Source: Escallonia rubra
Taxonomy: Eukaryota; Streptophyta; Magnoliopsida; Escalloniales; Escalloniaceae
Length of the DNA stretch: 64,000 nt
Reading direction: 5' to 3'
NCBI GenBank assembly: GCA_033065855.1
Contig: JAVXUO010002717.1
Coordinates: 186,001-250,000, forward strand
The position numbers were made by a program, and so were the translations under genes. A model generated the notes under the pieces. It did not search any database and had not been told where the DNA came from. It was given only the letters and a program-made list of their open reading frames with translations. This document shows, piece after piece, positions 44,044 to 55,510 of this stretch (position 1 is its first letter; every line of letters begins with the position of its first letter).

Positions 44044-44910
44044 TTACTTAATTGGCCGATTTGCTCCCCGCTTGTTCTTTCCATGAGAGTCTTCCCTGGT
44101 GCCTTTATTGGCCAGAGTCTGTATGCTTCTCTTCTTCAAGTGCGTGTGCCAAAAATTCTTTATCTCGTTGTCTGTTCGTCCTGGCAATCTTGTTGCTATG
44201 GCAGACCATCTGCATAAAGAAGGAAGCACAAAAAGGTTAGGACTAAAGTCCTACTTTATCTTTGTAACGTACACGCTGGCAAAATTAACAGCTCGAATGG
44301 GCCTGCATGGTTCAGAATTTTCGCCACTCTTAGCAACAGACGACATGCTGCCAGTAGTTCAGGCAGCTACCTAAGCTAACAGTATTGTTTTTACCAGCAT
44401 CTGCTACCGAGAATGGTTGATGCTAGCAGCAAGTAAGCCGTTCGCTACTAAGAGTGACACATGCTTTAACAAATGCAATCTGAGAAAAAGTTTTCTTTGA
44501 CACGGATAAGCTGCCTTATACATTGATCAGTAGAATTCGTTTGGTCTCACCTGTTTCCAAGAATCTGATGCAAGTTGGAAATTATTTCTTCTTCTTCCGC
44601 GGTAAAGTTTCCTCGTTTAATATCAGGGCGCAAGTAGTTGGTCCATCGGAGTCTGCAACTCTTTCCACACCTCAACAAACCTAAGCAAAAGACAGCAAGT
44701 AAATAGGCACTGCCATCATATACCCGGGAAAGTAACAGATGCAAAGTCAAGTGCTAGTTGGGGTTTATTGAGATTACCAGCTTGCCTTGGTAGTGCCCGC
44801 CAGTTTTCGTGGCCAAAGCGCCGAATGTACGAATCCAGTATCTCATCCTCCTCAGGTGTCCATTGCCCCTTTTTGATTCCCATTTTCTCGCAACATGGAC
44901 TCCTCACCAT
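44044..44910 (-). CDS. R2R3-MYB transcription factor, MYB13/14/15-like, truncated after the DNA-binding domain
   Basis: The minus-strand exons are 44910-44778, 44680-44551 and 44209-44044; junctions are GT-AG and lie at the two classical R2R3-MYB positions (inside R2 and inside R3). The product is [20 protein letters not shown]..., with R2 Trps (W of [22 protein letters not shown]) and R3 ([40 protein letters not shown]) complete, 142 residues in all. It should bind MYB-core DNA in the nucleus. The bHLH-interaction signature is not evident. A TAA directly after the basic tail ([10 protein letters not shown]) removes the conserved-looking C-terminal region, so it either is a truncated, possibly competing factor or a recent pseudogene. 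The ATG at 44910 is preferred over an upstream in-frame GTG. Confidence 0.85.
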
Positions 44911-44953
44911 CCTTGACACTCCTCCTCTTTCCTGAAAGCCACCAGAGACTGCC

Positions 44954-44960
44954 TATATAA
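44954..44960 (-). promoter_or_regulatory. Probable TATA box of the MYB gene
   Basis: TTATATA on the minus strand, about 45 bases upstream of the ATG at 44910. The spacing implies a very short 5' leader. Confidence 0.4.
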
Positions 44961-45440
44961 CATGAAAAAGGCCCCCCAAAGTGAAACTTGCTACTGCAGA
45001 TGGTCCAAATGTTTCTATGGGTTTAAAACATTATATTTCCTTTGCGAAAAGCCAAGGAAAGAGCCATTGGAGACCTCTTCAACTATCACTTTTGAGAGAG
45101 ATTTCCTGGAAATAGAGATGTCACCTTTGTCCTACATGTACATTCCCATGCTTCCACTTATTATTTTCTTGGTTGCAAAGTCCAAATTGACACCTTTTTA
45201 ATGTTTTCTAGTCAAAATCGACGTGCACCATGACAAGATTACACTACCGCCTGTTTTGTGCCGACGCTATATGGGTTCTTGCTGTAAAAGTTTTATAGAA
45301 TCAAAATAGAGCGGAGGAGGAGACGTGTTTGCAGTACATGTAAATATGTAACAAAAGTAAGGCCCCGTTTGACACTATTTTTTTTTTCAATTTTGGAAAC
45401 TGGGAAAAAAATTTGGGTTTGGTAACCATTTTTCTTTTTT

Positions 45441-46724
45441 GGGCTAATTACACATATGTCCCTGAGGTTATGGGATAATTACAGTCAAGGACACAAAGTT
45501 TCAAAATGTAACATTCCGTGACCAAACACTTTAATTTTGTAACACTTGTGTCCATCCGTTAGGGTTTCGTCCAAAAAGTGTATTTTTTCAATGATGTCGT
45601 CGTTACGTATTTTCAAAATGACAATACTGCCCTTTGCAGCATATATTGAATAATTTTTAAATGTTCAAATTAGAATTAGGGTTTTTATAAGAACCCTAAT
45701 TTTCAAATTAGTTTTTCAGAACCCTAATTTGAAAATTAGGGTTTGAAATTTTGATCTGTTCAATGTCCGGCCGGCATCGCCTCCATTGCCGGCGACGTCG
45801 CCCTTCACCCTACATCTCCTCTCCCCCCCCCCCCACCTAGCTTGCCCCATGTAGCAGCCCATCCCTCGCCCTACTCCGGCAGCTCCATCGCCCCACGCCG
45901 CCGACAGCATACCTGTCAAGGGAAGTAGGACGCTAGCGAATTGAACGAGAGTCATTCCTTATTCGGGATCACGTCCATGCCTATGGCACTGACTGCTACT
46001 ACAGATGCCCCATTCTTAAAGCGACAAACCCAGTGGCACAATCAAAAGTGGAGGAGAGTCATTCCTTATTCGGGGATCACGTCCATGCCTATGGCACTGA
46101 CTGCTACTACAGATGCCCTATTCTTAAAGCGACAAACCCAGTGGCACAATAAAAAATGGAGGAGATAACGGGCCAAGGAAATTCACGAGATTTCGGTTGT
46201 CTTTCTTGTCATGCCTGGCCGGAGCCGGGATTCCTTCATCATTTCGAAGCATCGGTTCTGGCCATTCCACTTCCGTTTCTCCGTCAGATTGTGCTGCTCT
46301 CGTCTCCATTACGCCGGCGGCAGGCCGTACCCTCCCTTACCTCACCGGCAGTCCCCTTCTCCACCGGCAGTCCCCTTCTCTTCTCTGCCGAACAAAGCAA
46401 TTACACAATTTCACAGAGAATCTTGAGATTCACCTGCCAAGTTTGAGCTGATTTTTTGCCCCTTATGGGTAGATCTGGAATTGAATCAGAAATTACCTAA
46501 GTTTATGAAGAACAAAAAAAGAAAGGAAGAAAAAGAATGGGAAATGAAGTAATGGCATTTGAAAGAAATTAACCTTTTAATTCAAGGGCATTAAAGTCAT
46601 TTTCTTAAAACTGTTTGGGTTTTTAAGATTCCGTTTGGTCAACGGACATAAGTGTAATTTGTCCAAACTATTGTCCTTGCCTGTAATTACCCCAAAACTT
46701 TAGAGTAATAGGTGTAATTAGCCC
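45441..46724. mobile_element. Nested Mutator-like non-autonomous element, 1,284 bp
   Basis: The ends GGGCTAATTACACATATGTC and, inverted, GGGCTAATTACACCTATTAC are followed by further inverted similarity (ATGTCC, GGATAATTACAGTCAAGGAC). The flanking nonamers TTCTTTTTT and TTATTTTTT (45432-45440, 46725-46733) match at 8 of 9, as expected for Mutator, though both are low-complexity. The interior is GC-richer, contains C-runs at about 45825-45836 and a 108-bp tandem duplication, and has no transposase. It may carry captured gene sequence. Confidence 0.7.
45947..46162. repeat. 108-bp tandem duplication inside the nested element
   Basis: Two copies start GAGAGTCATTCCTTATTCGG at 45947 and 46054 and are nearly identical, differing by a G insertion and a few substitutions. 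Both translate in the plus strand to SMPMALTATTDA and LKRQTQWHN phrases. I do not recognise the source protein. Confidence 0.85.
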
Positions 46725-47008
46725 TTATTTTTTTCTTCTTCAGTTTAAAAAATCAGTTTTTAAAACTGAAGAAGAAAAACAAAAACTCCAAAAATGAGTT
46801 TCGGTTTTTTTTTTGAGACCACCACCACCCTCCCGCTGCAGGCGACTGCCAGCGGCCACCGCCAAACAAAAAAAAACTGGGTAATTAAACACTTGTTTTT
46901 GTAAATATTTTTTAACTGCTCTTTAATATTTTTTTTTTGGAAACTGAAAAAAAAAAGTTTTGTCAAACAGAGCCTAAAAGTCTCTGTCAAATTGGAGGCT
47001 ATCCAACA

Positions 47009-48629
47009 TGTTAATAAATTGGGTCAGTGGACCCATTATCCGCCCACTAACAGATAATGTATATTTGTTAGTCTGAATAATTACAGTTAATTAGAGAATA
47101 TTTATCTCCTAAGTGTTTGAGATAAGTACAATATTTATCTCTTAGGTGTTTGAGATAAATATATCTTTATCTCCTAAGTGTTTGAGGTAAAGTATGGCTC
47201 TAATACTATCTCTATATAAAGGCTAGAGATATCCCAAGAAATCAGAAGTTACAGCAATAAGTGTAGGGCTGTAAACGAACCGAGTTCGAGCCGAACATGG
47301 GTGTGTTCGAACTCGGTTCGTTTAAGTTTTAGCATGTTCGAGCTCGGCTCGTGTTCGTCAAGAGCCAAAATATTAACGTTTGAACTCGGCTCGTGTTCGT
47401 GACGGTGAGACTTGGGCTCGGCTCGCTTAAGTCGTTTAACAAAACAAGCCGAACTCGAGTTCAGAAGCTCCTCTCGCATTCATGTTCAAGTTCCAATCAA
47501 AGTTTTAAAATTACTCAAAATCCTCAAATCATTCACGCAATCAAGCTATAATTAATAAAAAAACTAGACATATAAGATACAAGGAGCGATGCAGACTCAA
47601 AAACACTGAAAAATAAATCTGATACATCATCGATGAAGACATAGACAATGACTTGATGCATTCGAGGTTGAGCCCTTGGCTTTGCAGGCGATAGATTTGC
47701 AGATCGGAAACTTGGCTTTGCGACTTTGCAGCTTTAAAGGTTAAATCCGGTGACAAAGGTTGATTCGGCGATTGGGAGATGATGGCGGCGTGATATCCAT
47801 GATGTCAGTTTGCGAAGACTGAAGAGGTGAGAGTGAGAGTGAGAGGGAGAGGGAGAGGGAGAGGGAGAGAGGGAGGGGTCTATGTGCGATATGTGTGTGT
47901 GTGTGTGTGTGTGACGAGGTAGAGGACGGAGAGTGCGGCTGTGTGAGTGCAGAGTGCAGTGCGGCTGAGTTGTAATGTTTAGGTTTAGGTTTTAGTTAGT
48001 TTTAGTTTATATAGTCGGGTTTTTGTTGGGCTCTTTATAGATTGGACTATCTAAGGGTTGGGCTTTATGTTAATAAGTGGGCTTGGGATTTTGGGTTGAC
48101 TTCAAGGCCTGGCCTTCAACTATAAAATTTAATTTTTGAACTTTTATGTAAATATTAATTATGTAATTATATTATAATTAATTTAATATTTAGACTAGCT
48201 GTTCGCGAACGTGTTTGTGTATATTTTAGTGTGTTCATGTTCGGCTCGTTTAATAAACGAGCCCTAAAAACTTGTTCATGTTCGGTTCGTATATTATACG
48301 AACGAACGCGAACGAGTTTTGTGGAGAACGAACCACGAGCCGTTCGCGAACGGCTCGGTTCATTTACAGCCCTAAATAAGTGACAGACAATAAGTCACAA
48401 GATAATTCCTCTCTCTGTTGCACTCTCTCTAGAGCATCACCGAGCTCTAAGATTTGGTTCGTGGACGAAGAACTCGACTCTAGTAGCCGTTTTCGTACCT
48501 GCGATAAAGACCAAGCGTGTTGGAGGCTCGTAACAACAAGGATCTTTCGTCGGAATTTTCGAAAACTTCGTAAGGTATGTTTCTGAACCCACTACGTATT
48601 ACGTGGTAGCGCATTTAATCATTTCAACA
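47009..48629 (+). mobile_element. Copia-type LTR split by a hAT insertion
   Basis: It starts TGTTAATAAATTGGG and ends TTTCAACA, followed by an initiator-Met-type primer site. A TATA box (CTATATAAAGG, about 47211-47221) is present. Without the inserted hAT element and its duplicated octamer the LTR is about 500 bp. The three AGTGTTTGAG-GATAA words near 47110-47190 form a degenerate internal repeat. No copia pol is seen downstream, so the element is a remnant. Confidence 0.65.
47264..48374. mobile_element. Non-autonomous hAT element, 1,111 bp, exact 8-bp target duplication
   Basis: The left end TAGGGCTGTAAACGAACCGA is matched by the inverted right end TAGGGCTGTAAATGAACCGA. The octamer AATAAGTG flanks it exactly (47256-47263 and 48375-48382). 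Subterminal GTTCGAGCTCGGCTCGTGTTCG-like words repeat in both orientations. A (GAGAGG)n tract lies near 47828-47875 and (TG)n near 47893-47912. No transposase. It sits just downstream of the LTR TATA box. Confidence 0.93.
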
Positions 48630-48630
48630 T

Positions 48631-48642
48631 TGGTATCAGAGC
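48631..48642 (+). other. Primer-binding site (initiator Met tRNA type)
   Basis: TGGTATCAGAGC, one base after the LTR end at 48629, is the standard plant primer site complementary to the initiator methionine tRNA 3' end. Confidence 0.8.
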
Positions 48643-49725
48643 ATGATTACTTGTTGATTCGCCTTTAACATGTTATAATAAATAGTGTGCATGTTGCGAT
48701 TTTTTTTTCCGAATACGATATATGAGACCCATTAAGAAAATTTCGAAATTTTGAGCATGTTATTCTGAAAAATAATTATATTTTTTTGTTCTCCTATGGT
48801 TGAGGATGAACTCCATAAAATTTCGTGATTTTTGGATGCATGATTTGTAAGAAATCACGATTTTATTTTTCAAGAAAACTGTGATTTTTTTGAGTTTTGG
48901 GGCTCAAATTCGGAGCATGATATCCAGTTTTTATGATGAGAGATTAGAACAAAGTTAATCTAGGGTGCATAAAATTTCCAACGATATATGACACGCATTA
49001 TTTGGCTTAAAAACGAGAGAGATATGGCATCTTGAAGTTGGCATCGCGACAAGGTGGTGGCTGGAAAAATTAGGGTTTTTTAAACGAAGAAGATGAACAG
49101 TATATCCACGGGCACCCACGCGCTCAAGCCGAGCCATCACGCGCCGGCTAAGCCACGGACGCCTGCCACGCGCCAAGCCAGCTGAGCACTCGCGCGAAGC
49201 CAAGCCACACGCGCGCTCACGTGCCAGCCAAAGCTATGGTCACGTGTGAGCCACGCACCAAGCGCAGGCTTATTCCACGTGTCCCCACGCGTGCTTGCCA
49301 CGGGCGCGCGTGCTTGCCACGCGCCTGCTGAAATATTCGAGCCCACCCCTTATTTTTTTGCTTTGTCCCTCACCACATATAGTAGACGTGATTAAAGGCC
49401 TGGCACGCTTGCACAATTAGAGTATTTAGTTTATTAGTGTAGTTGAACAAGTTATTTTATCTTTGAAAACTTCACCCGGATGTGGGTAATTTGATTGGAT
49501 TTAAACTTTGTAATTGGATTTAGCCGTGAGTTTATTATCTTGTTTTAGTTGGACTTTGAACATGATGGATTCTCTTTAAGTATTTACCTTATGGTGATAT
49601 TCTGGTAGCTAATGGGCTATATGCTCTGTTATATACTTTGGTGTAACTGAAAATACAGTGAAATATATTTTACCTGGGGACTTTGAATTTTAGTAACGGC
49701 TTCCGAAGTCGTGGGCATTATAGTT
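48643..49725. other. Retrotransposon leader and LTR-derived sequence, no ORF
   Basis: AT-rich leader-like sequence to about 49070, then a GC-rich block (49100-49325) dense in CACG words, including CACGTG at three places, then AT-rich sequence ending GTGGGCATTATAG before a second primer-site-like TTTGGTATCAG at 49726. The right part is probably the decayed LTR of the Gypsy element that follows; its left edge is not clear. Confidence 0.4.
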
Positions 49726-51849
49726 TGGTATCAGCGTCAGGTTTGAGATCCTGTAGACGCTTAGAAATTAGCTTAAGAAAGGAAAGTTTTATAGCTTCCA
49801 AGCTTGTTAGGACTATTCATGAATGGTTATTTTTATAAGCCCAAGACTTATATGTTTGTGTGATGTTGATCAAGATAAGTATCCGTAGCGGAATGCATTG
49901 TGGCAGAAGAGGCCGAGAAGAAAGAGCAAAAGGTCCAAAATCCAATGCTATTCAGGTTGCAGATAATACTGCAATCTTAAAGCAATTCACGAGTTTGCGG
50001 CCAAGTTAATTTGATAAAGCTACGGATCCTATGGTTGCAGAGACTTGGGTTAGTGAGTTGGATAAGATATTTAAGGTGATGGGGTGATCAGACAAACAGA
50101 AAGTGAAGTTACTAGTCTTTCAGTTGACTGGGCAGGCGGACCAACTGTTGAAGATGACGTCAAAGATGATAACAGCAGAAGAGAAAGCTAATCTCACATG
50201 TCAAGAATTTCCCGGCGCACGAACTTGAAGGAGGCTATGGAGAGCTATTTAATGAGGATCACACAGCATACAAATGAGACTATCACAGAGTATAAGGAGC
50301 AATTTGCGAAACTTTTAGGATTTGCCTTAACACCATGTATGGGGCAGACGTCATATTGTTCAAGACGAGAAACATCGTGCACCTAAGTTCCGGGATCGGC
50401 TGCGGTTTGAGATAAGGTGACATATGGCTATCTGGGATAACCTTACCTATGCATAGGTGGTTGATGGAGCGCATCATCTGGAGCGAATTCATGAAGAGCA
50501 GCTACACATCTAGCAGTACAAGAGAAAAAAGAGGGACCGTAATGAATTGAACTTTGGAAATCGAAGAAAGCCATCATCAGATGCCAAGAAAAGACCAATA
50601 GGTGGACCAGGGGAAAGGCAGTAGATTCAAAGCGCTATGAGAGAAATTGCGTCACTTATAGAAAATATCACGGGAACTAGCCCTGCTATAAGGACACGTG
50701 ATCATGTTATAATTATGGAGCAATGGGACACATGGCCAGGAACTGCACAAAGCCTCCACGTGATCCAAATTGGAATAAGAATGAAGCTGATAAGCAGAGA
50801 GCACCAGAAGGACATGCCAGCGTTTTTGCCATGACAACTCTTGAGGCTGGATCATCAAATGATGTGGTAATTGGTACTTTTAAAGTTTGTCAAAAAGACA
50901 TTTATGTTACTAGATCCTGGTGCCACACATTCATTTTTTTAGTAACTTTTTGTAAGAATTTGACAATTAGACCTAGAAACTTGGAACCATAACTTTATGT
51001 TGATACCCCTATTACAAACTCTGTAGTAGCCTCTAGAGTATATAATTATTGCCCCATTGGTATTGATGATAGAGAATTGACGGTGGACTTAGTTCTGCTA
51101 GATATGAAAGACTTCGATGTGATTTTGGGTATGGACAAGTTATCTTCCAATCATGCCAAGATAGATTATTTTAGCAAAGAGGTTTTATTTGTGATTCCGT
51201 ATCAGCCTAAATTTAAGATTTAGGGAGCCAGAGTCAATACTCTACCTTACTTGATTTCGTCTATGCGCCCCAATCGTCTTTTAAGGAAGGGTTGTAGTGG
51301 TTCTTTATCTCACATTCATGGCACTTGTCTAGCAGAGGTCAGACTAGAGGATATCCTTATTGTTTGTGATTTTTCGGACGTGTTTCCAGAAGACTTGCCT
51401 GGTGTTCTCCCTGGTAGGGAGATTGAGTTTATTGTTGACTTGATCCCTGGTGCAACACCTATTTCCAAAGCACCTTACAAAATGGCTCCTACAGAACTCA
51501 GGAAACTAAATGAGCAATTCCAAGAACTTCTAGACAAAGGTATGATTTGTCCTCGTGTGTCTCCATGGAATGAGCCAGTATTATTTGTTAAGAAAAAGGA
51601 TAGGAGCATGCGTTTATGCATTGACTATAGGAAGCTTAATCGCGCAACAGTCTCAAATAAATATCCCTTGCCTAGAATCGACGACTTGTTTGATCAACTT
51701 CAGGGCTCAAGGTGCTTCTTGAAAATAGACCTTCGTTCTGGGTACTGTTAACTTAAGGTTAAGAATGATGATGTACCAAAGACTGCTTTTAGGACACGAT
51801 ATGGCCATTACGAGTTTTTAGTTATGCCTTTTGGTTTATTGAATATGTC
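49726..51849 (+). pseudogene. Del/Tekay-like Ty3/Gypsy gag-pol, decayed and truncated in reverse transcriptase
   Basis: After the primer site come gag (DPMVAETWVSELDKIFKVMG, KEAMESYLMRITQHTNETI), a zinc knuckle (CYNYGAMGHMARNC), protease (LLDPGATHSFF), and reverse transcriptase at 51251-51849 ([36 protein letters not shown]). Stops and frameshifts occur throughout, for example TGA after KVMG, two stops after the protease DPGATHSFF, and TAA in SGYC*LKV. Reverse transcriptase stops abruptly after MPFGLLNM, before the YxDD motif, where unrelated LTR sequence begins at 51850. The family fits chromoviral Del/Tekay elements; no chromodomain is retained. Confidence 0.85.
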
Positions 51850-52231
51850 AACTGATGACATAGGCATACTTTTGCCTATAAATATTGGATCTTAGACTTC
51901 ATTTTAGACATAGAAATTCATTTGCTAGAAATCACTTTCTCACTCTTAAATTCCAGAGTTAGAGAATTCAAGAGAGAGAAACATACAGGACCCTGATGCT
52001 GGACCTTGACTCTAGGACCTCAGCTTGGACCGTTGACTGTCGGTCTTGTTTGCCTCAGCCCTAGCCCTTGTAGTACTGCCACTCCTCAGGCTCTGTTTGG
52101 AAGCCTTGCTCTCTGCCTTTACTCCACCCTCTATGTGTCCCGCTAATGAATATTTGGCAGCTGATTCAAACTATATCATTTGTTGCACCTCCACGTAATC
52201 TACGAATCCACTTCCTTGGTATCACACCTCA
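51850..52231 (+). mobile_element. LTR fragment (R-U5) related to the solo LTR at 11760-13931
   Basis: From TCAACTGATGACATAGGCAT through GCCTATAAATATTGG to CTTCCTTGGTATCACACCTCA, this follows the reverse complement of 12170-11760 step by step (shared TTGACTGTCGGTC, GCACCTCCACGTA and CCTTGGYATCA words). It lacks U3 and starts exactly at the break in the Gypsy reverse transcriptase, so it is a truncated copy at a rearrangement junction. Confidence 0.7.
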
Positions 52232-53973
52232 AGATGGAGGTAGTGGTAAATGTATGCCAAAGGATAATGGAGGATACACCCCCAAGGAGCAGGGAGGCAA
52301 GTGCACTAGAGAAGAAGGGGAAAAGTGCCTTTGGAATGATCCCGAAGAGATCCGACCCCTAAAGGGTGGCTACCCATTCGATGGGGGTATGCCCTTCATT
52401 TTCCGTTTATGTCTTAAATATGGATGGGGGCATGCCATTGGATTTCCTTTTATGTCTTATATATTTTTGGTGAATTTGTTGTGGCACGTGACACATAGTA
52501 CGCAATCTGATTTTTGATATTGACATATGACCATTGAATTTAGTGTCGTGTCGTAGAATGTGGTCACGAACACGATGGTTAACAAGTTTTTGATGATTAT
52601 GTGTGTGCGTGGGTGTATTCTTGTTCCTAACATTGTTCCGAAAGTATATCTGTTGAAATTGGATTTGAAGTTGGATAAGAGTTAAATGAGATATTCTTTG
52701 CGCTTGCCGGCAAACTCCAAATTTAATGTGAGTTCCTTTTTTGCCTCTTACCTGAGGAATTTCTTGAAAATAGAAACTTTGACGAAAATGAAAATTTAAA
52801 GTTAAGTGAAAGACCCAAAAATAAAGAAATCCTTTGTAATAATGAGCAAGTGTTGACACTAGGAATAGAGACCTCTATCAATAGAAGACAAAGTATCTAA
52901 AAAGGTTAAAGAAAAATGAAAAAAAGAAAGGATCAAGTCATTTTGTTGAATTGTGTGACTTGTCTTTCTGTTCTTTCTTTGACCTAATATTTACGCTACA
53001 GACTAGATTGTAGAAAGTAGCTACTACGTAAAGGACGAACTACTCTAGAAATAGTTACTACCAGTTAATAAATAACTATAAACTGTTGGAAAACATCACC
53101 TTCCTGAACCAGTCACTAATGAACAGTCAACTACACTTTATCCCTTATCAGTAGGAATACATTTTCAGAAGTTAGTTTCTTCTTATGAGTAAATAACTTC
53201 CTGATTTCAATGGTTCATTATCTGTTTTTCATAAATAGTAATAAGAAGCTAATACCATTTACTAGAATTTAATTAAAAACAAGTTATCAGTGAAAAAGTA
53301 TTTATTTGTGCAAGCAGATACATACCTTCAAGATTAGCTAAGAAAATAACAAATACTATGGTATGTTTTACTTGTACAAATCCAAACATAAATAGTCTTG
53401 AATTTGCTCACACACATTTCGGATTGATACCAAAGAATGACAATGACTCACAAGGATCAAATCTAGAGTGCAGTGCCCAAAACCTTCTAAACCATGGCAT
53501 AAATAAACCCACGGCTTGTCAAGAGTTGCTATCAATGTTGCAGCAGAAGCACTCTGGCCCTACCTGTTGCAACTATGTCTCCCTGTTCCTGTTGCCACTA
53601 TGTCTCCCTGTTCCTGTTGCCTGCTATCAGCGGAACTCAAAATTGTGTGTGTGTGTGTGTGTGTGACGGCTACCTGCTGTTGGTCGCAACCACAAGGCTG
53701 TTAGCTGCAACCGATATGAACCTTAGTGAAAGAAATATTCAAATTGCAAACACTTTCTTCACTCTGCCTCATTTCCTTTTACCTCTCCCTCATTCCCTTT
53801 TACCGTAAATGTTAGCTCTTGGCAATTATTTCTGGCAATTCGGACTCCTATTCTCGTCTTGTTAAGTTTGTTTCAAGCTTCGAGAACTCCTCATCTATAT
53901 TCTCTTCACAGACTCACATTTATTGAGAACGGTCCATTGACCCGTGTGAGGACATTCTTTCGTGGATTGTAAT
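52232..53973. other. Non-coding sequence, no gene recognised
   Basis: The first ~200 bp (GGAGGTAGTGG..., GGATACACCCCCAAGG...) may belong to the internal part of the LTR family to the left. The rest is AT-rich with a (TG)n tract at 53646-53663 and a 24-bp tandem repeat of CTATGTCTCCCTGTTCCTGTTGC near 53574-53620. ORFs here show no domain. Confidence 0.45.
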
Positions 53974-54202
53974 TAGGGGTGAGCATTTAAATCGTTGAAA
54001 CCGATCCAACCGTAAAAATCGAACCAACCAATCTGTTTATTTCCAAACTGGTCTAAAAATCAATCGGTTTGATTTTTTTTCCCAAATCGTACATTCGGTT
54101 CGGTTCAAATTTTTTTGAAATCGCGAAAACAAAACTGTTCAACCACGGTTCGGTTTGGTATTTAACCTCTAAAGCGAACCAACCAAACCGTGCTCACCTT
54201 TA
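53974..54202. mobile_element. hAT MITE, 229 bp
   Basis: The left end TAGGGGTGAGCATT and the inverted right end TAAAGGTGAGCACGG are flanked by ATTGTAAT (53966-53973) and GTTGTAAT (54203-54210), identical at 7 of 8. Interior GGTTCGGTTTGGT words occur in both orientations, typical of small plant hAT MITEs. Confidence 0.85.
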
Positions 54203-55510
54203 GTTGTAATTGGTACTTATGTATAGAGCGTTAAGCTGCAATGTACAGGGGGTAACACATGGGAGGTAGCGGCTATAAGGGGGTAACACATGGGAGGTAG
54301 CGGGTTATAACCTTCATTTAACGGCAAGTAATGGTTGTACAGTGACAAAAACTAAGTAAGGTAAAAACGTGATATCGCTAAATAAAAGAGGTGTTTTCTT
54401 TGCTACAATCAAGGTGTCGCCAAAAAATTACTATATCAATACTTAGGACCTATATGAGACCCATTTCCATTTTCAGTTATCATATTCATTCTCGAAAATT
54501 CAGGCTTTGTTATGTTTGGTACATGCTTTCTTTCGGAAACACCTAAATGCAAATGTTAACTCCCATGTATGAGCGCTTGTATATTGTTTGCCTTATCGAT
54601 AAGTTTCTCCATAAACAATGAAAATCATTTTATAAAACAATGAAAAACATTTAGTCACCGCCACAATTACTACCACCCTACTACACCACCACCAACGCCA
54701 CTTGCCGTCACCACCCACCCATAGCTACCTCGTTTCATTCAACCACCACTCATCCATCGCCGCCGCCGCCATCTTATCCCATCCTCGTCACCATGCACTG
54801 ATGTAGGGTTGGGGCACTACATATCTAAAGCCCCCAATGGGGCGGAACTATTGAATTGAATCACTCAATATTTTTTGCATCACCACTACTGTCACTTACC
54901 ACCGACTCATCCCAATTTTGCCACTGACATCGGCATCGCAGAAAATAGTTGCCAGACCCAAATTTAGATGAATCATGTTGCGAACACCTACCAAATGACA
55001 TTATCAACAAAGTATGCCATGTAAACACCTTTCGTTTACCACCAAGCGCGTAGGTCAGCATTATCAACAAAGTATGCCATGTAAACACCTTTCGTTTGAA
55101 ATACTTGCCAAAAATATAAACACTAGAATGAGTAACAGAGATCACATGAAATATAAACACTAGAATGAGTAACAGAGATCAAATCCCATACACGCCCCAA
55201 GTGTTAAAAAGTATTACCGGAGCAGGTACAAGAGATTCATCCTGGAATTACTTGGCATCTGTCCTAGTTTGAGTGCTGCACTGCGCATTCCACACAATGC
55301 AAGAGCCAAACGTTCTGTATTTTAATCAGACAAGAACAGGGAAACAGCAGACAGCTTGTCTTGGGAGATTTGCAAGTCTTTTGAAACTTAGCTGATGAAT
55401 ACAGCAGGGCGATGCCTGGCGTTTGTCTCTAAAAGGCGATTACTTTTCGGGGTTTGCAAGCACCTCAGAGAAGCAAGAGACACAAATGAGGTGCCTCGTC
55501 AAATGTTTCG
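54203..55510. other. 5' flank of the PPR gene with several short tandem duplications
   Basis: GGGGGTAACACATGGGAGGTAGCGG is duplicated at about 54248 and 54279. ATTATCAACAAAGTATGCCA... is duplicated 62 bp apart at about 54999 and 55061, and AATATAAACACTAGAATGAG... at about 55113 and 55151. A (CCGCCG/CCACCA)-rich patch lies near 54655-54770. No gene is seen. No clear TATA box is found for the PPR gene. Confidence 0.55.

Larger units (their letters stand above)
45360..46975. mobile_element. Outer TIR element interrupted by a nested element
   Basis: The ends AGGCCCCGTTTGACA (45360-45374) and, inverted, AGGCTCTGTTTGACA (46961-46975) are followed by matching TTTTTTTTTTCARTTTYGGAAACTG blocks at either side. 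The flanking heptamers AAAAGTA and AAAAGTC (45353-45359, 46976-46982) are a likely target duplication. Most of its length is the inner element at 45441-46724; without it the unit is about 330 bp, MITE-sized. Confidence 0.7.
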
